The notes below the pieces were generated by a model that saw nothing but the letters and a program-made list of their open reading frames with translations, searched no databases and had not been told where the DNA came from. The translations under genes and the position numbers were made by a program. Shown here in pieces: positions 11,292-23,003 of a DNA stretch of 64,000 bases; position 1 is the stretch's first letter; each line of letters begins with the position of its first letter. Source of the DNA: Bursaphelenchus xylophilus (lineage: Eukaryota; Nematoda; Chromadorea; Rhabditida; Aphelenchoididae); the NCBI GenBank assembly GCA_904066235.2, contig CAJFCV020000001.1, positions 4,402,001 to 4,466,000 of the forward strand, read 5' to 3'.

Positions 11292-14200
11292 ATGGAGAAC
11301 GACTTGGCCGATAATGATCCTATGAATCTAAACTCTCCGCAGTTTGATTCTGAAGCCTTTGTGAGTAATTTGATCCGAAATAAAGGGCTAGATGAGCTGG
11401 TTGCCGTTGAAGAAAACATGGTCCAAAATGTTCGTCGGTTGGACAATGAAATGCAACATTTGGTGTATGAGAACTACAATAAATTTTTGACAGCGACAAG
11501 TACAGTGAGGAAAATGCAAACAGAGTTTGGCAAAATGGATGAGGTAATATTTTTTGTTTTCTTTTGACTTTTAGGCAGTGCAACATCGAAAATTAGAAAT
11601 CAGATGAATTTTTGGCAGTCTGGCCGGTTACAAACTGACCCAAAAAGTCGGAGAAGACTGGCTTATTGTAAAAAAATGTCTAATATTTGCCAACGTTCAT
11701 CTTTTAAAACAATTTTTCCTTAAAAATTCGCCGTTTTATACCTAATTTCTTCCAGGAGATGCATAATGTCTCGGATAAGATGGCAAGAATATCCGCATTG
11801 TCTGCCGAGCTCTCAGTGATCTTCAGAGAGAAGCGGGAGAACGTCCGGAAGCTAACGGACGCCTCTAAAACAGTAAAATCGCTAAATTTTGTTGTCAATC
11901 TTCCTAAGAAATTGCAGGTGGGTCAGGAATAAATATTTTTTATGTTGTCTAACTCGGTGTTGGTGAAAGTTGGATTTTTTCTTTAGTTTTTTTTTTTGTT
12001 TTTGAGTTGTTTGTTCTATTTTTTTTATATTGTAGTAGGCAAAAATTTGCAAAAGTGTCAACATTTTTGATGGGGAACTGGCGACTGGATTCATTTTTGA
12101 GGTAAAATACGGCTTTCTTTGGTATTTAGATGTTTGTAATATGATTTTTTTAGTTCCCGAAGGTCTAACCATTCGTATTTTACATTCTTCTCTATCTATT
12201 TCTCAAATTTAGACCCATTACGAGAGGAATGAATTCAAAAAAGCGATTAAATCCTTCAATTCCGTCAAAAATCAGCTAGAAAAAGTGAAGGATTACGAGT
12301 CAATGAAGGGGATCTACCGAGAATGCATTGATGTCATCAACAGAATCGAAAATAAACTCCGCCAGAACTTCAAAGCGCCCGTTCTTTCGTCCGAAGATTT
12401 TGTGGAAACGGTCCGACTTTTGAATGATTTGGGGATTCCCATGGAAAACTTGGAGAAGGAGCTCTCAAAACAATGGGCGGATCAACTGGAAAGTCAATTG
12501 AAACCGCTGGAATTGGAAGCGAAATTGGTTGAAGGGGAGAAAACGAAGAACTTTAACGATGTTCTCGACTTTGTGGAGAATGGAATCTGCCCGTTCTTGG
12601 CCGATCTCTCGTTGATGGCTTCACTGCACTCGGAACTGTTCCATACTGTAAGATCTGGGGGTTTGAATTGGTTAAGTCTTGATTTTGGATGGTTTTGGAT
12701 TTTTGCACTGTGCAGAAAAAAATTCTGCACCGTGCAAAAAAATTTTTTGCACAGTGCGATGCTGAATTGAAAATATTTTTTCAAATGCACAGTGCGATAA
12801 AAGACATTTGGTTTTTGCACTGTGCGACATTTGCAAAACGAGTTTTTGACTGCACCGTGCAATGGTGAGATGGGGCATGGGATTTTGCACTGTGCATTCC
12901 ATTCAACTGTTATTCTTTGGCTCAGCATGCTGCAAAAAACATTTTCTTTTCAACTGCACTGTGCAGTAGGACAATTCGGAATTTTTGCACTGTGCAAAAA
13001 AAAATTTTTTTAAATGTACAGTGCGACAAAAGACTTTTGGTTTTTGCACTGTGCGACATTTGGAAAACGAGTTCTTGACTGCACCGTGCAATGGAAAAAG
13101 GAACATTTTTTGTTCTTTGTAAACGTTCGGAATAATATTTTGTGCCGCACTGTGCGGTGAAATATGCGATTTTGCACTGCGCATTCCATTCAACTGTTAT
13201 TTTTTGGCTCAGCAGTGCTGCAAAAAACATTTGCTTATCAACTGCACTGTGCAGTGGGAAAATTCGGAATTTCTGCACCGTGCAAAAAGTGACAATCAAA
13301 AAAATTTAATTTGAATATTTTCTGTGGATGTTGCCTAACCTTTTCATTGTCATATTTTCAGTCCCCCGACTCCGAATTCGTCACCATGCTGAAGGAAAAA
13401 ATGCAAATCCTCAAGAATCTCCTGATCGCCAGGTTCGAATTGGAATCCAACCCTCGGGAATGCGCGTTGTATGTTCGGGCTTTGGATAGGACGTACCGAA
13501 AGATTAGTGCATGCTGCAAATTACTCCCGCATCTTGATTTTTCGGTCGAAAATACAGCAATTGTAGTTGATGCAGCACATCATCAGATCAAAATTTGCCG
13601 AAAGGGAGTTCTTCAAGCAGTCCAAACTGCTTTGGAAGAGGTGAGTTGGGGAATTTAGGATGTGAATTGGGATTCAGAACGACTTGAAGGGCATTTCGAG
13701 GATTAAAGTTGAAGAAAATGTCATAATTTAGTCAAAAAATTTGGAAAAATAGCAATTTTTAAAATTTTTGTGTTGTCTTTGCTAAAGTAAGGTTTAATTA
13801 GTCTTTTAGAAGGATTTTTAGACCTGTAGAATTTTTGCTTTTGCCATTCATTGACCTTATTTTAGGTGATAACGGAGCTCAAAACCAAATCCCCCTCAAA
13901 TTCCTCGTCTTCAAGCAGATTTGGCAACGATTTCCTGCAGCCATTGCTGGGAAAATTGGATCAGACATTTTTAGTGTCAGTCAAGACTTCCCTGGCCAAT
14001 TTATTGCTCTTCACGGCCAGCGATATCACTTTTTTGATTAGTGCGGATTCAGGTAAAAAAAAATTTTTTTATTTTTTGATAAGACATGATACATGGTATA
14101 TACAACGTATTTTACTATCAATCTACTTTGTTGTAGCCCATTCCTTCTCGTCATTTGGAGTGGATGTCCATGAAAGTGTTGTGGTCGCCTCCCTGAAAGA

Positions 14201-15715
14201 CCTCGCCGAATACTCGACCAATGTGACACCCTCTCTCATAACGGACGCCAATCTCATCCTCGGCATTTTCCTCCACGGAATCACCAAAAAGAATCTCAAA
14301 TATCTGATGGATCTGTGCCAGGAACAATACAAAATCACGGAAGAAGTGGCTGACGCTTTGTTGACGAGACCTCCGGCAATTATCGAGCTGATTGAAGAGG
14401 CGGCGCTCAAAGTGTTGGCCAGATTCGCCGAACAAACGGGAGAAGGATTTTTTGAGGTGAGAATTTGGGATTTGAGGGGATTTATGGAGATTTAACGGCC
14501 AGAAATGTGGACTTTGGATGGAATTAATTGATTTTTGGGGCTGATAGAATAAGCATGATAGATTTACAACCGAATAGAGAACCGATTTTTTTGGATATTC
14601 GCCAAAAAAGGACTTGAAGAATCCAAAATTTATTTTTCGTATAAAATGTCGCCAGTCTCGAGTATATTGTCAAGAGCAGTTCAAAATGAAAGAAGATTAC
14701 CTATTTGACATAAAAATCAAAATTTTGTTGTTGATAGTCGCTTTTTTCAGTCGTTCCACTCGAATTCCGCCAGCTGGCCCACGGCAAAGGGAAGCCCAAA
14801 TCAAGTCCGAGAAGAAACCAAAGGCTTGGTGAGAGAAGTCCAGGCGTTGGACGAGAATTTACAAGTTCTGGTAGGTTTTTAAAATATGTTTAGTCAGAAT
14901 TTTTAATAAAAATCCCGAAAAAATGATAAGAAGTAGTTTTTTGTAGAAGATTTATATTTTTTTATGTTTGTTTTGTTTTAAGGTTGCCTCTGGGACTTTT
15001 CAAATTTCTTTTTATGGGCACATACTGATGTATTAGTGGTTTTTGTGAAGAATTTCTTCTCAGTTTTATATTATACATGAGAGTATTGGGACTTTTTGTA
15101 AAAAAATTTAAATTCTGAAGTTTTTGGTATAAAATGTCAGCATTTTTAGTTGAATGACGTCACTATAAAGGACACTCCATATTCAGTTTGTAGGGATATT
15201 TTCTCATTTTTATAGTATGGATGAAATTTCTGCGATTTTCGCAAAAAAAATTTTAAAAATACGTAAAAAATGCCTCCCGCTTTTAGATGGACGACAGCAC
15301 GAAGAAAGAACGCACTCCCGACTCGATCCGAAGCCTCAGTCAGCGACGTGTCCACTCGATGAACAACCAAGACGCCTTGAGCGGAGCCCTGGAGAGAATG
15401 TGGGCCGATGCGGTGGAGGAATTCGCGGCCCCAAAACTCGAATTCAAACGATATTCGATAATCGGATGCGTCCTCGACAAATGCCTCCGGCTGTACCTGG
15501 AATGGGTCCGCAAAACGAATTTCTCGAGAGCCGGAGTTCAACAAGTTCAGGTCGACAGTTTCTATCTAAAACAGACCCTCTGGCGGTTTGTCTCAGACGA
15601 AATGGCGATGAATGTACTTATTGATGAAGCCCTAACAGCAGCAGTGAATTTATGCGAAGATCCGAAACTGCTAGAACCAGCGGCCGTCAAAGAAATTTAT
15701 AATAAAGCCGTTTGA
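11292..15715 (+). CDS. VPS51: VPS51, GARP/EARP tethering complex subunit
   Basis: Eight exons: 11292-11543, 11756-11917, 12213-12647, 13362-13640, 13866-14052, 14137-14456, 14751-14870 and 15287-15715. All introns are GT-AG and phases match, giving 727 residues (human ~780). The N-terminal Vps51/Vps67 domain is recognisable: FDSEAFVSNLI, ALDNEMQ-like RRLDNEMQHLVYENYNKFL, then TVRKMQTEF (residues ~18-80). LPKKLQ continues directly into THYERNEFKKAIKSF, matching the family without an extra exon. The rest is helical, ending in a conserved C-terminal block around WADAVEEFAAPKLEFKRYS. GARP/EARP tethers endosome-derived vesicles at the Golgi and at recycling endosomes. Intron 3 (12648-13361) is packed with TGCACNGTGCA palindromes. 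Confidence 0.9.
12690..13290. repeat. Cluster of TGCACNGTGCA palindromes with an internal tandem duplication
   Basis: About 17 copies of GCAC(T/A/C)GTGC occur in 600 bp inside VPS51 intron 3. Many have the full form TGCACTGTGCA or TGCACCGTGCA. About 240 bp are duplicated head-to-tail: the block with GACATTTGCAAAACGAG, CATTCCATTCAACTGTTATT and GGCTCAGCA at about 12805-12975 recurs at about 13047-13255. The reading frames here are by-products of the repeats. Confidence 0.8.
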
Positions 15716-16344
15716 CAGGCGGAAGATTGTGTAAATAGAATTTGATGTAGATTTTATAATAATTTATTGATTCTGTTAGCTAAAATTAAATAAAATGTAA
15801 TTTATTGGATTTTTTAAAGGACAATTTTTTTGAATCTTCGAAAAAAATCAAGTTTTTTAATAAAATCGTGAATTTACAACTCTAAAAAATGTTTTCCAAC
15901 TATACAGACATCCTTTTCCAGAAACGCAATTCCCCAATAATCACAAACATAATTTTTTGGCGCGAAAATTTCGATTCAAAAAAATAATTTTCCAAAATTT
16001 TTTTCCCCTCGGAAAATTGGATTTTCTCCAAAAAACCCTTCAAAACATGGAACTCTGATGGCTTCCGGCCTGGTGAAGCTGTATTTCGGATTGCCAGAGA
16101 ATAGTTGCCAGAACAATTGGGGTGTCTCCATCTGTTTTCTTCAATTTCGGGCTTTTTTGGTAAGTTCTTCACAGTTTTTTGTCTGGTTTTAGGTTTGAAT
16201 GGATGAATCTCGATGGGGAAAAGAAGTTATTGTGAGGAAATGGATTAGAAATGTGTTTTATAGTTCTGGAAAGAGTTTTGGGTTCTTTTTGTGAGAAGTT
16301 TGGTTCGATTTTTTAATTTTTTTGGGGAATTTGATATTTTGGAC
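15716..16344. other. Spacer between VPS51 and the BRCT gene
   Basis: Contains the VPS51 3' end with AATAAA (about 15788-15793). Short ORFs have no coding character. The 630-bp spacing is too long to support an operon from sequence alone. Confidence 0.45.
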
Positions 16345-19300
16345 ATGGTGAAGGTAAAAATTCTTTTGAAGGTCAATTTTTCTTTGTGGAGACGGATGGT
16401 ATAGCTGGAACAGAGTTTGTTAATCGGTGTTAAATCATTTACCGGTTTGGTAGCGTTACCTGCCTAGTTCAGCTACCTATTCGTCAGCTGCTGCATAAAA
16501 TAAGGTTATCTTAAAGTACTGATTTTAAAAGTTTAAACAATCAGTATGAGCTGCTTAATGAACTTCTAACCTTTATATTACAGCTAACCAAGACTGCCGG
16601 ACTCCCTGTTTTTTGGTTTGATCACGAGAATTTGGCCGAATTTGAAGTTATCCGTGAGGCGGAGGATCCGAATCTCGACGATCGGGTCTTTGTGCTCCCT
16701 GAATTTTATGGTCAATGTTACGAATATCTGAAGACCATTGAAGTAAAGTGAGCTCTTTTTCTTTTCATTTTCTTTACGTTTAGGACGATTTACCTGAAAT
16801 TTAAATTATTTTAGGATAGTTTCCCCTCTGGTGATCCTTCAGTGCTATTTTTGGGAGCGGCAATTGCCCATGAGAATGAACCCTACCTGGTCTACAATTC
16901 TTTCCGGTCATTATATCACTGTTTACGGGTTTAGATTACATGAAGAGATAAGTTTTTACAAAATTATCTTTGAATTTTGAATTTTAAAACGCGTTTTACT
17001 ACAAACCGTAGATTGGCCCGGACATTGTTGAGTCGATGTCTCAGAACTCAACCAAAATTGGTTTACCGAATCACCAATCGGTATGGAGCAATCGCTTGAT
17101 TTTTTTTTGCCCATAGTCGTTATATGGTGGATTACTGTAACTTTCTTTCTGAGAAAAGAGTTGCCTTTTCTGCAGATATGGTGCGGTATTTTAGTGAGAC
17201 CGAACCACCACTTTATGTTTTCGACCATGTAGAACATTTTTGTAATTATGACCAAAAGATCAGAATTACATCTAAGCAATGTTTCGCCGGCGGTAACGTA
17301 CCATTTCGGGCATAAAATCGGCTACTGTAGCCAGATGCATTTTTAAATACGGTAAAAAGAAACTTCAACCTTCATCCAATAACCCATAAAAATTTCAAAA
17401 AAATCAAATATACAACTTTTGAGAAAATGGGCATTCAATATCTCATGTACAAGGTCATCTGGGCCCGAAAAAATCTGGCATTCTTGGGATTCCAACGGGA
17501 TGCACTTTTTCAAAGTTTCTAATACATTCTGAGGCTGATTAAAGATGATATGGCAAGTTTCAGGAGAAAAAAATATACAACTTTCGAGAAATTGACCAAA
17601 ATACCTTATTTTAGGTCATCAGAACGCCGAAAAAGTCTGGCATTCTTGGGATTCCAACGGGATGCACTTTTTCAGAGTTTCTAATACATTCTGAGGCTGA
17701 TTAAAGATGATATGGCAAGTTTCAGGAGAAAAAATATACAACTTTCGAGAAATTGACCAAAATACCTTATTTTAGGTCATCAGAACGCCGAAAAAGTCTG
17801 GCATTCTTGGGATTACAGGTTGTAGCACTTTTTGATAGCCTCTAATACATTATTAGCCTTGCAAACGATGATAATGAAAATTTCAGGCGAAAAAAATGCA
17901 CAACTTTCGAGAAAATGACCAAAAGACCTTATTTTAGGTCATCAGAACCCCGAAAAAACTGGCATTCTTGGGATTTGAGGTTGTAGCACTTTTTGATAGC
18001 CTCTAATCTTTAATCAGCCTCAGAATGTATTAGAAACTTTGAAAAAGTGCATCCCGTTGGAATCCCAAGAATGCCAGACTTTTTCGGCGTTCTGATGACC
18101 TAAAATAAGGTATTTTGGTCAATTTCTCGAAAGTTGTATATTTTTTTCTCCTGAAACTTGCCATATCATCTTTATTCAGCCTCAGAATGTATTAGAAACT
18201 CTGAAAAAGTGCATCCCGTGGGAATCCCAAGAATGCCAGACTTTTTCGGCGTTCTGATGACCTAAAATAAGGTATTTTGGTCAATTTCTCGAAAGTTGTA
18301 TATTTTTTTCTCCTGAAAATTGCCATATCATCTTTATTCAGCCTCAGAATGTATTAGAAACTCTGAAAAAGTGCATCCCGTTGGAAACCTAAGAATGCCA
18401 GACTTTTTCGGCGTTCTGATGACCTAAAGTAAGGTATTTTGGTCAATTTCTCGAAAGTTGTATATTTTTTCTCCTGAAACTTGCCATATCATCTTTATTC
18501 AGCCTCAGAATGTATTAGAAACTCTGAAAAAGTGCATCCCGTTGGAATCCCAAGAATGCCAGACTTTTTCGGCGTTCTGATGACCTAAAATAAGGTATTT
18601 TGGTCAATTTCTCGAAAGTTGTATATTTTTTTCTCCTGAAACTTGCCATATCATCTTTAATCAGCCTCAGAATGTATTAGAAACTTTGAAAAAGTGCATC
18701 CCGTTGGAATCCCAAGAATGCCAGACTTTTTCGGCGTTCTGATGACCTAAAATAAGGTATTTTGGTCAATTTCTCGAAAGTTGTATATTTTTTTCTCCTG
18801 AAACTTGCCATATCATCTTTATTCAGCCTCAGAATGTATTAGAAACTCTGAAAAAGTGCATCCCGTTGGAATCCCAAGAATGCCAGACTTTTTCGGCGTT
18901 CTGATGACCTAAAATAAGGTATTTTGGTCAATTTCTCGAAAGTTGTATATTTTTTTCTCCTGAAACTTGCCATATCATCTTTAATCAGCCTCAGAATGTA
19001 TTAGAAACTTTGAAAAAGTGCATCCCGTTGGAATCCCAAGAATGCCAGATTTTTTCGGGCCCAGATGACCTTGTACATGAGATATTGAATGCCCATTTTC
19101 TCAAAAGTTGTATATTTGATTTTTTTGAAATTTTTATGGGTTATTGGATGAAGGTTGAAGTTTCTTTTTGCCGTATTTAAAAGTGCATCTGGTTACAGTA
19201 GCCAATTTTATGCCCGAAATGGTATGTTACCGCAGGCGAAACATTGCTTACAAGGAAAGTACTTTTATGGGGGCTCCTACTTTTTGACGGGACATATCTC

Positions 19301-22300
19301 AAAAAATCAGAAAAAATGTGCTGATCAAGGATATATAAATCTTAGCTGCCCATTTTAGGTTTTTATAGGTGAAAATGCCCAAAAACTGGCTTATTTTCCC
19401 TACAAAAGGTACAGGCATTCGAAACGATAAAAAGCGCAGTCGGTCTCTTCCTTCGGAAGAGAGCGGTGTGGCCGAGTGGCTAGGGCCGTAGTCTGGAAAT
19501 CAAGAGGGGGAACGCCGCACGGGTTCGATTTCCCTTTTGGGCTGAATCAACTTTTTTTGAAGTTGATGGTCGGAAAAATAAATTTTTTGGCCAAGACAGA
19601 TTTATTCCGTCTTAGAAACAAAATAAACATTATTTTAAGCCAAAATAAAAATTGTAAACCTTTGAAAAATTAAGCGAAAAGGGGTTTATATAGGACTTTA
19701 AATCAACTTGCGATGGATTTTTCACCCCTAAAAACCTAAAATGGGCAGCTAAGATTTCTATATCCTTGATCAGCATATTTTTTCTGATTTTTTGAGATAT
19801 GTCCCGTCAAAAAGTAGGAGCCCCCATAAAAGTACTTTCCTTGTTAGATGTAATTTTGAGCTTTTGGCCATAATTACAAAAATATTCTGCGTGGTCGAAA
19901 ACATACACCAGAACTCGATTTGTGCTAAAATAGAGCTTCGTTTTCTTGATTAGGCCATATCTTTTTTTAAAAAAAATGTTACAGTATGCCGTCATACGGT
20001 AATTTTGGGCAAAAAGAAAGAAAGCGAATGTTTTACCTGCCATGATGATCAAGTTGACCGATTTTGGTTAAATTCTGAGATACCGATTTTAACAATGTCC
20101 GCCCTCTGTTAGGCTAAACTCCAAAGTGTGGCAAAACGCGTTTTAAGTAATTTGATGGGTGAAATATTTTCAGGATGAAGTTCGAGCTAGAATACTAAGG
20201 TTAGGAGGGTGTGTTCGACGGGTTTTGAATGAGAAAACGTCAATTTTGCTGGTGAAAGAATTTGATCAAAATGATGCCATGGTTCAGGTAATGAAATTTA
20301 TTTTTTTCTATTTTTAACTTTAGGGGGTTGTGTCAAATAGTGGTTGAAATGTCATTTACTGCAAGAAAAAACGTCTTGAGGGTTAAAACTTTTCCTAAAT
20401 TTACCTATAATGCTAATAAATTTTATGCCAAAGTTAAAAATTAAGACTGAAAAAATGCAAACCAAAAATAAACTTTTTTTAATGACGTATTTTACAACCA
20501 AATCTGCCTTTTCAGGATGCTCTGGCCGAAAATGTAAATGTAGTTGGGGTCGGATGGCTAGACGAGATTTGGGACCGCGCACACACAATCGAGAACGGGG
20601 AAAATGATTTCCTCTGCGAAGAATTGTTCTCCGCATTTCCACCGCCCGAGGAAATCAATGTCTTGCCGGGAATTCCGGTCGAAGATGCGAAAGTCAACAA
20701 ATGGGTGAATAATATCACAAGTCAAGTGTCAATATCGACGGTTAGAGACAGTGATACGACTGCAAATCAGAGTGTAAGTACTCAGATATCAGTTTGGGGT
20801 GTTGGATTGTTTGCTGGTGACATTTTATACGATGAAACGTGTCTTTGGTTATCATACATATTTCATCGTATAAAATGTCACCTTAGCAGGAGAATGGAGA
20901 AACATGTCTTAAACTTAATAAACTTTGTTTTCAGAGTCATTCCAATAATAATAAAGAGAATACGACACCACAAAACAGTGAAAACCATCGAAATTCGACG
21001 ACGAATCGTGATGTTACGGTACCAACGAAGACCCCACAGACCTCTAAAATAGCTCCTCAAGATCTGAACAGAACCGTTGACTCTCTGGATGAAGAGCTCA
21101 TCATAGATGATGTTGTTATGACTCAAGATTTGAGTGGTGGAGCGCCAAGTGCGGTTACTGTAATCAGATGCACTCCTGATTTGACTGACGTCCAGGAAGA
21201 AGTCGTCTTGGATAACAGTGGAAATGAAGTTTATGATGATGAAGCGGAACGTCCGAAAATTGACATCAGCGCTGTAAATATTTCATTCGAGTCGGACGGT
21301 AGGGATTTTATTACGTCTGTTATTAGTTGTGATAGAGTGGAGCCAGCGGAGACATTTTATACGATGAAATATGCTTTTTTGTTGGGACACGTTTTATTGT
21401 ATAAAGTGTCCCACATGTCTTGGAAAAAATTTTTAGTTGAACTTTATTTTTTTAATACTTATTTTAATGATTTCGAACATTTTAGCGGCATTTTATATGA
21501 TTAATAATAATGTAAAAATCGGGTTAGTGTGCTCTTTTTTGGCCTAAAACTCGATGAAACACCTGTAATTTGTAATGAAACTGATAGATTGTGATTTTCA
21601 GCGCCTCTTCCCGAACCAACTGAGCGTGAAATTATTAGCGACACTCTGAAATCGACCAGTAAACGGCTCGAAGATTTCATCTCCTCGCCAACTCAAAGAA
21701 GATTGAACAAGTTGCTGGCCGAGACCGCGACTCAAGCCATCATCGTCCATCAAGATGAGAGAACGGACCATGTTGGCGATATGGAAGCAGAGGAGATTAG
21801 TGAAGTGGGAATGGCGCAACACAACGAAGAAGATGACGAATTATCGGAGGTTGAAAGTATCGGCAGTGATTATCAGAGGTACCTAGAGAGAGGAGCGGAG
21901 TTCTCACCGTTGGCTAGTCCGGTAAGAAATTTTTTATTTATATTTGGAGTTGTTTTTGAGAGTGGTGACATTTTATACGATGAAAAAAAATTAAGATGAA
22001 AATTTTTCATCGTATGCAATGTTGCTTATCAAAATGGTTCCGTTGGACTCTAGATAGACACTCAAAATACATTTTTGCTCTTTGGTTCGGGTTGTGACAT
22101 TTTATACGACGAAATATGCTTCCTAATTGAATAACATTTTTCATCGTATAAAATGTCTCCGAATAACTTTTGTAAATTTAATTGTAGAAATTAATGATCC
22201 CAATTTCAGATAGAGAAGGTTCCATATGAAAAGCGACACTTTGTATATACAGACAAGAAGCGAAAACGGGTTCGAATTCCATCACCTAATGATAGTATAA

Positions 22301-22637
22301 TGTCCCCCGACTTTAACAATGAAAATGACAATTTCTCGAGGTCCAAATTGAAGGCCGAACCATCCACCAGATTGGCAACTGCTTTGGGGCCACCGATCAC
22401 GCGACGATTTGGCCATAATATTGTTTGGCAGGACAAGTAAGGAGAATTTAGTCGATTTTTGATGTTGAAAGCAGTATAAAACAAGTTTTTATTCCTTTCA
22501 GAATGTTCAACCCGAACCTAGAGATGACCCAACAGCCCGTCCTCCCTCCCACCCAGTATTCCCAGTTTCTGAGAGATGTAAATCAACGGAAAGAGCAATT
22601 CGACAGTATGAGGCAACAATCAAACGGTCATAATTGA
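16345..22637 (+). CDS. TopBP1/MUS-101-like BRCT protein, short form
   Basis: Nine exons: 16345-16353, 16584-16747, 16815-16947, 20174-20287, 20516-20773, 20935-21298, 21602-21921, 22210-22436 and 22502-22637, giving 574 residues. The first ~180 residues align with the TopBP1 BRCT0-BRCT1 pair: FVLPEFYGQCYEYL, IVSPLVILQCYFWERQLP, then VRARILRLGGCV and VNVVGVGWLDEIW. TopBP1 is a scaffold for replication start and ATR checkpoint signalling. The remainder is acidic and low in structure; a basic patch (DKKRKRVRIP) could be a nuclear signal, and a single Trp near the C-terminus (NIVWQDK) recalls the ATR-activating region. Compared with TopBP1 it lacks BRCT2 and all later BRCT repeats. The donor of intron 3 reads AG|ATAAGT rather than GT, and that intron holds a 3.2-kb composite repeat. 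The 9-bp first exon is the weakest part of the model. Confidence 0.72.
17470..19060. repeat. Satellite, ~161-bp period, arranged head-to-tail in two opposed blocks
   Basis: The marker GCATTCTTGGGATT recurs at about 17478, 17640, 17801 and 17962. From about 18005 the same unit continues on the other strand, with its inverse CCAAGAATGCC recurring about every 161 bp near 18064, 18227, 18387 (variant), 18548, 18710, 18870 and 19035. That makes four units one way and seven the other. The inverted units are nearly identical to each other, so they arose recently. Confidence 0.85.
19251..19843. mobile_element. tRNA-bearing palindromic MITE, copy 1
   Basis: 593 bp, ends CAAGGAAAGTACTT and AAGTACTTTCCTTG, flanked by TTA on both sides (19248-19250 and 19844-19846). 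The arms run inwards over ~120 bp (TCTCAAAAAATCAGAAAAAA, TGCTGATCAAGGATATA, CTTAGCTGCCCATTTTAGG). The centre holds a tRNA-like sequence. The opposite arm of the enclosing element keeps the uninterrupted site (17273-17275, single TAA), which proves the insertion and its boundaries. Confidence 0.88.
19443..19544 (+). pseudogene. tRNA-Ser-like sequence inside MITE copy 1
   Basis: A hairpin (TCTCTTCC, loop TTC, GGAAGAGA) precedes an A box TGGCCGAGTGG and a B box variant GGTTCGATTTC. The anticodon loop would be CTGGAAA (GGA, Ser). The acceptor and anticodon stems do not pair, so this is a tRNA-derived relic or SINE-like head, not a working tRNA. Confidence 0.6.
20817..22162. repeat. Four hairpins of the GACATTTTATACGATGAAA family in BRCT-gene introns
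   Basis: Units lie at about 20817-20884, 21346-21412, 21962-22025 and 22095-22162. Each has a left arm near GACATTTTATACGATGAAA, a 15-30-nt spacer and the inverted right arm TTTCATCGTATAAAATGTC. Arms carry a few substitutions each. All four lie in introns (exons end 20773, 21298 and 21921; next exons start 20935, 21602 and 22210). Confidence 0.85.
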
Positions 22638-22931
22638 TAGGTATTTGTTTGTTTTAGCGAATCCACCTGGGTTTTTATAACGAGTATGTAAAAATTATCG
22701 TATTTTTGAATTTATTTTTTGAAATAAACTTTTATTTTGTGAATTTTTTGGACTAAAATGTTCGAGAAAATATTTTTTGATGTCAACTGGGATTGTCGTA
22801 TTTTACTTTCTTTATTTTTTTCGTCGAAATTTGCACTTCTTTAACATTTTTTTCAAGTAAAAAGCCCTGGAGAGGAGCTTTTTTTATTTCTCTTTTTCTC
22901 TTCTTATGAAAAGAGAGCGCTTGGAACGTGT

Positions 22932-23003
22932 GCGTCTGTGGTGTAATGGTCAGCATGGTTGCCTTCCAAGCAATCGACACGGGTTCGATTCCCGTCAGAC
23001 GCA
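22932..23003 (+). tRNA. tRNA-Gly (UCC)
   Basis: 72-nt cloverleaf. Acceptor GCGTCTG pairs perfectly with CAGACGC, discriminator A. The D arm contains TGTAATGGTCAGCA, the anticodon loop reads CTTCCAA (anticodon TCC), and the T arm is CACGGGTTCGATTCCCGT. A and B boxes are intact. It lies 295 bp downstream of the BRCT gene, same strand. Confidence 0.93.

Larger units (their letters stand above)
16980..20155. mobile_element. 3.2-kb composite inverted-repeat element in a BRCT-gene intron
   Basis: Outer arms (about 16985-17280 and 19850-20145) are diverged inverted copies that begin at AAAACGCGTTTT and share GTTTTCGACCA and TTTTTGTAATTATG. Inside them is a second, better conserved pair (17276-17470 and about 19055-19247) with GCAATGTTTCGCC and TTTCGGGCATAAAAT. 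The centre is a satellite in two opposed orientations. A tRNA-bearing MITE (19251-19843) has jumped into the right arm. Confidence 0.75.

Noticed and set aside
12046..12106. Possible extra 21-codon exon in VPS51 (KSVNIFDGELATGF)
   Set aside because: It is open, phase 0 and followed by GTAAAA, but the protein family aligns straight from LPKKLQ to THYERN; including it would insert residues found in no homologue I know.
12494..13299. ORFs of 63-144 codons rich in HCAL/TVQK-type repeats
   Set aside because: Produced by the TGCACNGTGCA palindromes in an intron; no exon signals or family.
16815..16932. Alternative frame SFPSGDPSVLFLGAAIA in BRCT exon 3
   Set aside because: The phase from exon 2 (AA|G) selects the frame IVSPLVILQCYF, which matches BRCT domains.
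17470..19060. CRISPR-like array
   Set aside because: The whole ~161-bp unit is conserved, without short repeats and unique spacers, and the setting is eukaryotic. The same holds for 61735-63395.
11292..22637. Operon of VPS51 and the BRCT gene
   Set aside because: Same strand, but a 630-bp gap and no polycistronic signal visible.
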